Positions 36,255-43,466 of a DNA stretch of 64,000 bases are shown piece after piece. The first letter of the stretch is position 1. The number at the start of each line of letters is the position of its first letter. The position numbers and the translations under genes were made by a program. The notes beneath the pieces are model-generated. The model had not been told where the DNA came from. It was given only the letters and a program-made list of their open reading frames with translations, and did no database searches. The stretch comes from Mongoliibacter ruber (GTDB lineage Bacteria; Bacteroidota; Bacteroidia; Cytophagales; Cyclobacteriaceae). The DNA is taken from assembly GCF_003003005.1 (NCBI RefSeq), contig NZ_PVTR01000006.1:1-64000 (forward strand), given 5' to 3'.

Positions 36255-36355
36255 TTTCTCGCAACGAACGCAAAGATAAACGCAACGGACGCAACGAGTC
36301 ACATTTTCAACTTCGTTGCGCCCGTTGCGTAATTCCGTAGCGGTCGTTGCGTGAA
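36255..36355. repeat. Palindromic element, copy Y (101 bp), 5' side of the GxxExxY gene
   Basis: This is the best preserved copy. A 17 bp inverted repeat with one mismatch pairs 36281-36297 (CGCAACGGACGCAACGA) with 36313-36329 around a 15-base loop. Outer GCAACG and CGTTGC blocks extend the pairing. The copy ends nine bases before the stop codon of the YceI gene. Confidence 0.85.
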
Positions 36356-36364
36356 ACAAAAAAC

Positions 36365-36877
36365 CTAAAATTCCACCACCACCCTCACTTCATCCGAAAG
36401 CACCAAACTCTTCTCCCCCAACCCATAATCCAAGCGATCAATTGTGAACTCACCTTTAAACATCTGCTGTTTTCCTGTTTGGGATAAAGTAAATGGGATT
36501 TCAATTTCTCTTTTCACACCCCTGATCTGCAACTCAAAAATCCCAATAAAAGCATTTTTCCCTTTAGACCGAAAAGACTTTGATTCCAAACTGATGAAAG
36601 AAAATTTTTCGATATGAAAATACTCTCGTCCATGTAGGTGCTTGTCCCTTAACTTGATTCCAGTTTGGATACTCTCTGGGTTTGCTTTTCCTCGAATACT
36701 CGATTGAGTCAACTTCTTTGGATCAAAATCAACCATTACTTCCCAGTCTGAGATCAATCCATCCACAGTAATCCCTGCGTTTTTGATTTTGAATTGGATG
36801 GGATTTTCTGGCTTGAAAGATTGTGCAGAAAGTAGAAACGGTACTATCAAAAAGAATATTAGCGTTAAAATTAACAA
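36365..36877 (-). CDS. YceI-like secreted protein, start uncertain
   Basis: The product resembles YceI lipocalin-like proteins: FKIKNAGITVDGLISDWEV near the mature start, an IKLRDKHLHGREYFHIEKF strand pair and the closing FKGEFTIDRLDYGLGEKSL. Such proteins bind isoprenoid-type lipids in the periplasm. A signal peptide LILTLIFFLIVPFLLSAQ precedes. No ATG directly precedes it; I use a TTG at 36877 (170 residues). The frame is open to an ATG at 37000, but that would add a stretch from a repeat element. The cytochrome gene ends just upstream on the same strand, so the two are probably co-transcribed. Confidence 0.65.
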   Translation of the reverse strand: MLILTLIFFLIVPFLLSAQSFKPENPIQFKIKNAGITVDGLISDWEVMVDFDPKKLTQSSIRGKANPESIQTGIKLRDKHLHGREYFHIEKFSFISLESKSFRSKGKNAFIGIFELQIRGVKREIEIPFTLSQTGKQQMFKGEFTIDRLDYGLGEKSLVLSDEVRVVVEF

Positions 36878-36917
36878 ACGACTTCTAAAGTCAATTTTCC
36901 CACTTAAGTAATTAAAG

Positions 36918-36950
36918 TTCTCGCGACGAACGCAACATTTACGCAACGAT
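36918..36950. repeat. Half copy of the palindromic element
   Basis: TTCTCGCGACGAACGCAACA then TTTACGCAACGA matches the left arm of copies X and Y with an internal deletion; the right arm is absent. It lies between the cytochrome stop codon and the YceI signal peptide. Confidence 0.6.
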
Positions 36951-37003
36951 CCCCACGGGGCTACAACAATATCTAAATATCCAATATCCATCAATATCAA
37001 TGT

Positions 37004-38554
37004 TTAAAGCGTCAACAAATAAGCAATCAACGCCTTCTTGTCCATTTCATTCAACTCCATCCCAAATTCATGTCCCTTGACCGCCTTGGTCTTCACATCA
37101 TGGGGCTTGAAGGCTGTAGGTACATAATCATCTTTCAATCTTGCCGAATCAAACAAGTCCTCCAAATTGGCTAAGGAAGCATCATGCAGGAATGGTCCTC
37201 TGTACCATAAACCCAATAAAGAAGGTACTTTGTAATAACCCGTCCCTCTTCTGGTCTTCATGGTGTATCCCGGATCTGTACCCACAGAAATACCGAAGAT
37301 ATCATACTTGTCATAATGTGCATCAGGCACCTCAAACCCATCCGTGGGAGTCAGTTTATTGTTGGTAAAAAGCGGTGGGGTGTGACAGGTTACACAACCT
37401 TGCTCGGCAAAAATGATTTTACCGCTTTCGCTCAATTCAGATGGTTTATTCGGGTTTTTAGGTGGACTGAGTGAATAAATATATTTGGCTAAAGCATATA
37501 GCTGGGCATCTGAGTGCCGGTCATAAGTACCTGGAAAAAAAATAGGTTCTCCGCTATTGAGCCTTTCTTTGGTCAAACCAATTGGATTGTAATCACCATA
37601 GAAATTCAGGAAATCCAAAGCCTGGTTCATGGAAATATACCGCATCATGTCCTCAATGTTCCGATGTTGTCCTAGGCCTCCGTGATCCAAGTACTTCCTG
37701 TCCTTGACCCCTATCAGGTTTGGCGCCTGGGGAGGAAAGAGGATACTGGTTCCTTGCCTACCAAATGCGCCTTCTGGGACAGCCCTATAAGCTTCCAGGA
37801 TGGCTTCTTTTCCAGCGGCCAAGAGTTTGCCATGGGGGTCACCTTCGGCAAAAGGACTTGCAAACAAAAAACTGGTGATATTTTGTATAGCCCTTTCAGA
37901 AGCACCGTCAGTTTCCAAGGCAAAAGCAAAAGCCTTGTCACCAGGCCAGTTTCCCTGCGCACCTTTGAGTAGTGAACCATCATCCATCACGCGGGTATGG
38001 CACATGGCACAAGAGAGATTGCCAAGGTAAACCTTCCCCTTTCCAGCTACTACCCACTGGGCAAATGGCATGATACCCTCAGGAGTCAAGGGCATTTCTG
38101 TAGCAGTGTAAAAATCAATATTGCGGACATGCTTTGTACTGATCACTGCACCCAAAGTGTCAATTGGATAATCAAAAAGTAGTTCTCCTGCCTTGATATA
38201 ATCCTCCTCTGTCAGCAATTTACTTTCATCCAATACAATCTCTGCCTCCTGTTCATGCAACCATTCCCAATACCCTTCCGGTTCATGGTCAGGATGGTAG
38301 ACAGGATAAGTCTTGTAGATGACCCTTTCAGGGAGATTATAATAAAACTCCTCCGATACTGGCTGTGCTGAATATTCCGGATTTGAATTGGGCAGCTCCC
38401 AATCCTTCATGGCTTCATCCGTCCAGATGCGGGGGATATCTGAAAAAGAAAAATAGGAAGCATCTTGTTTGCTCAACCCAAAAGCTAGCAGAGGTAGCAG
38501 CATGCAGCCATACAGCCACAAGGGGAGTCTAGAAAGCCATTCTTTGATTTTCAT
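37004..38554 (-). CDS. Di-haem cytochrome c (cytochrome c peroxidase/RoxA-like superfamily)
   Basis: A 516-residue exported protein with an N-terminal hydrophobic signal or anchor (about 8-27). Two covalent haem sites are visible, CAMCH at 182-186 and CVTCH at 387-391, with later methionine-containing regions (GYTMKTRRGTGYYKVPSL) typical of the MauG/CcpA superfamily. The length and the wide spacing of the haem motifs are closer to RoxA-type or related di-haem oxidoreductases than to classical peroxidases. It acts in the periplasm in electron transfer or oxidation; the substrate is unknown. It leads a likely two-gene unit with the YceI gene. Confidence 0.8.
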   Translation of the reverse strand: MKIKEWLSRLPLWLYGCMLLPLLAFGLSKQDASYFSFSDIPRIWTDEAMKDWELPNSNPEYSAQPVSEEFYYNLPERVIYKTYPVYHPDHEPEGYWEWLHEQEAEIVLDESKLLTEEDYIKAGELLFDYPIDTLGAVISTKHVRNIDFYTATEMPLTPEGIMPFAQWVVAGKGKVYLGNLSCAMCHTRVMDDGSLLKGAQGNWPGDKAFAFALETDGASERAIQNITSFLFASPFAEGDPHGKLLAAGKEAILEAYRAVPEGAFGRQGTSILFPPQAPNLIGVKDRKYLDHGGLGQHRNIEDMMRYISMNQALDFLNFYGDYNPIGLTKERLNSGEPIFFPGTYDRHSDAQLYALAKYIYSLSPPKNPNKPSELSESGKIIFAEQGCVTCHTPPLFTNNKLTPTDGFEVPDAHYDKYDIFGISVGTDPGYTMKTRRGTGYYKVPSLLGLWYRGPFLHDASLANLEDLFDSARLKDDYVPTAFKPHDVKTKAVKGHEFGMELNEMDKKALIAYLLTL

Positions 38555-38611
38555 CTTAACACTTTATTTTCAATCACTTACACAAGTTACAGCTTTCAAA
38601 AGTCCTTCACA

Positions 38612-38661
38612 ATACCCTAATCAGGGGATTAGACCTGGCAGGTCTCAACCAATACCCTAAT
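38612..38661. repeat. Two degenerate copies of the 17 bp motif
   Basis: ATACCCTAATCAGGGGA (38612-38628) and ATACCCTAAT (38652-38661) keep the left half of the motif and differ on the right. They lie 58 and 98 bp upstream of the cytochrome start. Confidence 0.5.
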
Positions 38662-38745
38662 CCCGATACTCGGGACAAGTTATCTAATCGTATTTACTCA
38701 TATCTTTTTTTAATCAATCTCAAACGCCTGCTACTCTTCAAACTT

Positions 38746-38891
38746 CGAGGTCACAAAAAGACTTCAAAGGTTTGCAGTACCCGACCTTTGGGGTTTCCAA
38801 AACCCCGAAGGTCTTATTTAATAAAAATCAACCTTTAGCATTTTGTGTTTCCCGATAAAAACCGTCGAGGTCAAAAAAGACCTCAAAAGTC
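38746..38891. repeat. Small hairpins after the response regulator gene
   Basis: GAGGTC-aaaaaa-GACCTC (38867-38884) begins nine bases past the response regulator stop. A stronger hairpin pairs GACCTT-GGGGTTT with AAACCCC-AAGGTC (38783-38813). A relative of the first, TCGAGGTCACAAAAAGACTT, starts at about 38746. These look like small REP-type units and the 38783 hairpin may terminate the regulator transcript. The remainder of 38555-38892 holds the two degenerate motifs and nothing else I can support. Confidence 0.5.
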
Positions 38892-38892
38892 T

Positions 38893-39522
38893 TTAAACCA
38901 ACCCTTCATTAATCGCCTTAGAAACTGCCTCTGTTTGGCAATGTACCTGAAGCTTTTCGTAAATATGCTTGATGTGGGTACGGACGGTATCAATACTGAT
39001 TTTGCAGTCGGCAGCGATCAGTTTGAAACTATTCCCTTTGCTCAGTGAAAGCAAGACATCCTTTTCTCTCTCTGTAAGCCCATAATTCACCACTTGAGAG
39101 GTCCTTTGCATAGATTGAATGACCAACTTGGCCACAGTTGGTGACATAGGTGCTCCACCTTCCAATAACTCCTCAACTGCGGAAAACAGGCGGGTAGAAA
39201 TGAATTTTTTCAGTAAATACCCGGAAGCCCCAGCTTTGATAGCATTCAGGATATTTTCAGAATCATCAAAAACAGTAAGTATCAAAATCAAAGTCGATGG
39301 GTATAGTTGCTTGACAATCTTTGTCGCTTCAATACCTGATCTTCCCGGCATTTCAATATCCATCAAGATCAAATCAGGCATATGGGCCTTCACATCTTCC
39401 TCCACATCATTGGCGTGTCCAAATGCTCCCAACAATTCCATATCTTCATTCAGTTTCACCAAACTGACGATGCTTTCCTTTAATAGATCGTTATCTTCGT
39501 ATAATAAAACCTTAGTAGACAT
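38893..39522 (-). CDS. NarL/LuxR-type response regulator
   Basis: A 209-residue transcription regulator. The receiver domain covers about 1-120, with the phospho-acceptor aspartate in DLILMDIEMPG near 55 and the switch lysine in GYLLKKF. The C-terminal LuxR helix-turn-helix is at about 140-205 (GLTEREKDVLLSLSKGNSFK, then SIDTVRTHIKHIYEKL). The partner is probably the TPR histidine kinase encoded upstream at 39932-41947. The 400 bp gap before it contains an 11 bp-phased TATTTC array, a candidate binding region for this or another regulator. Confidence 0.9.
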   Translation of the reverse strand: MSTKVLLYEDNDLLKESIVSLVKLNEDMELLGAFGHANDVEEDVKAHMPDLILMDIEMPGRSGIEATKIVKQLYPSTLILILTVFDDSENILNAIKAGASGYLLKKFISTRLFSAVEELLEGGAPMSPTVAKLVIQSMQRTSQVVNYGLTEREKDVLLSLSKGNSFKLIAADCKISIDTVRTHIKHIYEKLQVHCQTEAVSKAINEGLV

Positions 39523-39751
39523 GTTTTCTTTCCTTTAAATGGAAAAATACCTGTGATGAACTAAATGGAAATATGTTTCCCGATGTGAAATTAAATATGC
39601 TTTGCCACGTGAGGCAGGTTAGTGAAATGTAAAGAAAATAGGCCAAAGGCGCAGAGTTATTGGTATCTATGGAATGTGTGAAATTGTATTCTACACTTTA
39701 GTCACTTTGTTCCTACCCAATTAAAATTGGATTTGCACCCTATTCCCGTCA

Positions 39752-39851
39752 TATTTCACACGGTATATTTCTATCTTTTCTCTACCACTGATCAGCATTA
39801 TTTCAACTATATTTCTATACTATTTCTACCTTATTTCACGAAGTATATTTC
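39752..39851. promoter_or_regulatory. Array of seven TATTTC boxes, largely on an 11 bp period
   Basis: TATTTC starts at 39752, 39766, 39799, 39810, 39821, 39832 and 39846. Four successive copies are exactly 11 bp apart, and the copy at 39766 is 33 bp (three periods) before them, so the boxes lie on one face of the helix. On the minus strand they read GAAATA. They lie 230-330 bp upstream of the response regulator start. The rest of 39523-39931 shows only GGAAATATGTTTCC, a short palindrome at about 39567. Confidence 0.55.
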
Positions 39852-39922
39852 GACCATAATTCCTCTTAATTACAATTTGATGGAACAACCACTAAATATC
39901 CTCATTTACATTTTAAAAATAA

Positions 39923-39939
39923 ATCCCCCAATCATGTGA
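39923..39939. repeat. 17 bp intergenic motif, copy at the histidine kinase 3' end
   Basis: ATCCCCCAATCATGTGA keeps 15 of 17 motif positions and overlaps the kinase stop codon, which is read from the motif's own bases on the minus strand. Confidence 0.5.
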
Positions 39940-41947
39940 TAGGTGCTCTAAGTTGAATTGATGTCCCAGAATTGGGTAAGCTATGAATGATCATGTTACC
40001 CCCCAACATTTCAGCTCTTTGGTGCATATTGAAGAGGCCGTTGCCTTTTTTGATTGTATTCATATCAAAGCCTTTTCCATCATCCTTGATGAACAAAACC
40101 AATTCTCCATTAACGACTTCGAGTCTAATCTGAAGATGCTTACTTTCAGCATATTTGGCGGCATTGTTTACTGCTTCTTTAAAAATCAGAAATATGCTTC
40201 TTCTCCTTTCAGGATCCAATTTCACTTCGGAGGCCCTTTCTGTGATATCAAAAGAATATGCGATTTCTTTGGGTTCTAGAATCTCACCTGCAAACTCCTG
40301 CATCTTGTTGAGCAGTTGATCTACATTGTCATTGTTGGGATGAATCGACCACACAATATCTCCCAATTTATCCATCATTGATGCTGTTTGGGTATTGATT
40401 TTGGTAAAGATTGTTTTGTTAGAAGCGTCTTCTTTCTGCAATGCCATCTGAGACAAAATCTGAATACTCGATAGGGTGCTTCCCAAATCATCATGCAAAT
40501 CCCTTGCAATAGAGTTCCTGAGCTTTTCTACTTCCAAAAGTCTTTTGGTTCGCCCTATTACCCTGAATTTATTAACCAAAACTCCCGCAATCAAAATCAA
40601 AAAAACAAAAACCGCAATAATTAAATTTTGATTGGCTTTACGTTTTGCCAATTCAGCCTTATCCAATTCTTTTTCTGCCTTGAGTAAGCTGATTTCATTC
40701 TCTTTGATGTCCAAGGCAAATTTCGACTCCAACTCTTTGAGTTGAGTTTGCAATCCTCCTATGCCCAATGAGTCTCTGTGTGCAAATTCATTGGTTTGCG
40801 CTTCCAATGCTTCCTGAAATTTACCCTGGGCTTGGTAGTATTCTTTAAGATTTTTGTAAGCAGTGATGGCATTGCTATGGTTTTTTTGACCAGTGGCCAC
40901 TGAAGTAGCAGCCAGAAGACTTTGGTAGGCTTCTTCTTGCTGATTAAGAATACTTTGTAATTTCCCCATATCAGCCAAAATCACAGCATCATGTTTATCT
41001 ATTCCAGCTTCTTTTAATAAATCTTTAGCTTTTTGAAAACACTGTAATGAAAGGCTGTATTCTTTCAATTTTTCATAATTCTTACCCAGATTGATCAAGT
41101 TCAGCCCTATATTTTCTTTCAAACCGAGTTCTTCATTGATCACCATAGCCTCGGATAAATAGGTTATTGCATCTTCAAATGCTCCTTTATCAGTAAAAAC
41201 AGTTCCTAAATTCCCGAAAATAACTGCCTCTCCTCTCCTATCACCTGAGAGTTTTCTATACTCCAGAGATTTCAAATAATTTTTTTCAGATTTCTCATAG
41301 TCTTTCAAGCTGTAAAACAGATTACCAAGACTGTTATAGACAAAAGCCAGCCCTACCTTATTCTTAGTCTTTTCAAAAATCTCCAAAGCTTTATAACTGG
41401 ATTCCATTCTTGATTTCTGATCGTCCATGCCACTGTAGAGGTTGGCCATATTGAGATGCAGTCCAGCTACATTGTCCAAACCAATTATATCGGGATCAAG
41501 TGCTGCGGCTTTTTGGTAATTAATCAAGGCTTCTGCATGATTGCCAATTCTGTTATAGTGAATGCCCAGACCGTTGTGGTAATTGTAAGCAAACTTCTGA
41601 TCATCAGGCCTAGCAGTCAAGTATGTCTCAGCCAATCCAAAATAATAACCAACACTATCCACATTACCCACTGCGGAGTAGTTACCACCCAGCCTGATTG
41701 CTGCCTGTCCTTTTACCCTATCAAAAGAAGGATCTTCTCTCATTCCCAAGAGATTTCGGTAGGTCTTGATGGACATTTTCAGGTCAGACCTTTCCAGGTT
41801 TACCCCCATGCTAAAAAGTGCATTCGCATGTGTAGTATCAAAATTATTTTGTGAAATTATCTGCTGCAGGCTATCTAATAGTGCGGTCTGGGCAGCCCCT
41901 CCACCGACAATAAAAATGAAACATGAAATCAGTACCCACTTTTTCAT
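39932..41947 (-). CDS. TPR-containing sensor histidine kinase (HisKA_3 type)
   Basis: A 671-residue kinase with a signal peptide or anchor, an extracytoplasmic tetratricopeptide array at about 30-400 (repeated YNxLGNLxYxLKDYEKSEKNY-type units), a coiled coil at about 405-450, one membrane segment at about 452-473 and the kinase core. The H-box is RDLHDDLGSTLSSIQ near 492; the ATPase domain ends with GKGFDMNT and GLFNMHQRAEMLGG. This architecture is common in Bacteroidota and pairs with NarL-type regulators such as the one at 38893-39522. The NTF2-like gene just upstream (6 bp) is likely co-transcribed. Confidence 0.9.
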   Translation of the reverse strand: MKKWVLISCFIFIVGGGAAQTALLDSLQQIISQNNFDTTHANALFSMGVNLERSDLKMSIKTYRNLLGMREDPSFDRVKGQAAIRLGGNYSAVGNVDSVGYYFGLAETYLTARPDDQKFAYNYHNGLGIHYNRIGNHAEALINYQKAAALDPDIIGLDNVAGLHLNMANLYSGMDDQKSRMESSYKALEIFEKTKNKVGLAFVYNSLGNLFYSLKDYEKSEKNYLKSLEYRKLSGDRRGEAVIFGNLGTVFTDKGAFEDAITYLSEAMVINEELGLKENIGLNLINLGKNYEKLKEYSLSLQCFQKAKDLLKEAGIDKHDAVILADMGKLQSILNQQEEAYQSLLAATSVATGQKNHSNAITAYKNLKEYYQAQGKFQEALEAQTNEFAHRDSLGIGGLQTQLKELESKFALDIKENEISLLKAEKELDKAELAKRKANQNLIIAVFVFLILIAGVLVNKFRVIGRTKRLLEVEKLRNSIARDLHDDLGSTLSSIQILSQMALQKEDASNKTIFTKINTQTASMMDKLGDIVWSIHPNNDNVDQLLNKMQEFAGEILEPKEIAYSFDITERASEVKLDPERRRSIFLIFKEAVNNAAKYAESKHLQIRLEVVNGELVLFIKDDGKGFDMNTIKKGNGLFNMHQRAEMLGGNMIIHSLPNSGTSIQLRAPIT

Positions 41948-41953
41948 AAAGAT

Positions 41954-42415
41954 TTATGGAATTTGATTAAAAATCAATGTTTTAATTTTCCAGGCTCCAC
42001 TTTCATCTTTTCCCCAGTGAACCAATGTTCTTGCTCTATATTGCCAAGCTTCTCCTGTTTTTGGCAGCCAGTCCACTTCAAATTGTCCATACTCCACCAT
42101 GAGCTCACCATGTTGTTCCACATAATGGCTTTTATGCCTGTATTTACTTTCTTGATTGCTTTCAAAAAGTTCCCTGTAAAAAATCTCTATTGCCTTTTTA
42201 CCAATATTTTCAGGAAGCTCAGGGGGTACATTTAACCCATCTTCCAAATAAAAATCAGCGCAGGCTTCAGCATCCATGTTCTCCCAAGCATAGGTGAAAT
42301 CTTCCCAAAGATCAGTTACAATTATCTCTTTTATTCGATCCTGAGCATGACTTGAATGTAGTATTACAAACAATCCTAAAAACAACATTGCTGAAAAAGA
42401 ATCAAGAAATTTCAT
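41954..42415 (-). CDS. Secreted NTF2-like (DUF4440/SnoaL-type) protein
   Basis: The 153 residues have a signal peptide (to about residue 24, ...VILHSSHAQ) and one NTF2-like domain: DFTYAWENMDAEACADFYLED at the start and WQYRARTLVHWGKDESGAWK near the end. It lies directly upstream of the TPR kinase, with six bases between, so it may deliver or modify a signal for it; this is an inference from position. A second NTF2-like protein is at 11087-11545. Confidence 0.75.
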   Translation of the reverse strand: MKFLDSFSAMLFLGLFVILHSSHAQDRIKEIIVTDLWEDFTYAWENMDAEACADFYLEDGLNVPPELPENIGKKAIEIFYRELFESNQESKYRHKSHYVEQHGELMVEYGQFEVDWLPKTGEAWQYRARTLVHWGKDESGAWKIKTLIFNQIP

Positions 42416-43022
42416 GGCATTGAAATTTTGAACCTATCGAATATAGCATAATTCACTGTGATATCATGTACTTGTATCAAAATAAAATTTCTTAAAAATA
42501 AGATATCCAGAAATTTATTTATACAATTAACTATATCAGCTTTCATCCCAGTAGAATAAACCATTGATTTCGAAACAACATCAATAAATAACTTGGATCT
42601 ATTAGTCTCTGTTTAACCACTAACCCTTGTTCAATTGATTTGTGGCATTGTCACAGGTGGTCATATACTCTTTTATAAGGATTTATCATTAGTCAGATTC
42701 TCATCACAATGATTATCTAAGATAACTTTCATTCTATCATGAAAATATTGAATAAACTACCCTTTTGATAGGGAACTTAAAAATAAGATTTTAAAAAAAT
42801 GGGGAAAAAACCTGTGTCAACCTCACCCCATACCGTTGACTTTTAATCAAAAAATTTGGTTGAAATCAAACAATGAAAACTCAAAATGTGCTTTAAAACA
42901 GTTTAAATATACTTTTATGATTTTAGGCACCATTGCTGGTTTATAGTGTTCAGATCAAACGGGGTGGTCGATTCTCCCTGTTCAAATTCAAATAAATACT
43001 ATTAACTAAACCAATTACAATT
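42416..43022. other. 607 bp AT-rich gap with no gene seen
   Basis: It lies between two divergent genes. No open frame, strong hairpin or copy of the window's repeats is visible. It must contain promoters for both neighbours, but no convincing TTG/TAnnTTTG pair was found. Confidence 0.5.
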
Positions 43023-43379
43023 ATGAAAACCAAATTATTTCTTCCAGGAATTCTCGTTTTAGGTCTTGCAGCTGCCCCTATGGTAGCGATATCAAGCCCT
43101 GTTAATGCAACAGCTATCGAAACAAGTTTCGATCAGGAAAGACAAGAGAAACAAGACAAAGACAAAGTTAAAATTGAAAAAGACAAACTGCCTCAGCGGG
43201 TACAGGATGCTATCAAAAATGATAGACAGACCGGTGAAGCTACAATCAAGGAAGCTTGGCAAATGACGGGTGATGATGGTCAAGTATATTATGCCATCAA
43301 ATTCGATCATAACGGCAACGAAATGTCCAAAAAATATGATGCTATGGGCAAAGAAAAGAAAGATAAAAAAGACGATTAA
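43023..43379 (+). CDS. Secreted lysine/aspartate-rich PepSY-like protein
   Basis: A 118-residue protein with a signal peptide cut near residue 30 (...SSPVNATA). A charged KQDKDKVKIEKDK stretch leads to a small domain, LPQRVQDAIKNDRQTGEATI then AWQMTGDDGQVYYAIKFDH, which resembles a single PepSY-like module as found in putative beta-lactamase-inhibitor-like proteins of Bacteroidota. It ends in a KKDKKDD tail. The function is unknown. It is followed by a strong bidirectional terminator. Confidence 0.7.
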   Translation: MKTKLFLPGILVLGLAAAPMVAISSPVNATAIETSFDQERQEKQDKDKVKIEKDKLPQRVQDAIKNDRQTGEATIKEAWQMTGDDGQVYYAIKFDHNGNEMSKKYDAMGKEKKDKKDD

Positions 43380-43401
43380 TCTTATTTGAACCACTAACAA
43401 C

Positions 43402-43428
43402 AAAGCACCGGCAAATTGCCGGTGCTTT
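43402..43428. terminator. Bidirectional rho-independent terminator
   Basis: AAAGCACCGGC and GCCGGTGCTTT form an 11 bp stem, extendable by AA/TT to 13, closed by a small A/T loop and followed by TTCTTTTT. It lies between the convergent PepSY-like and S10 peptidase genes and serves both. Confidence 0.85.
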
Positions 43429-43466
43429 TCTTTTTGCTAATTATTCAGATCAGTATTCTAAAAATT

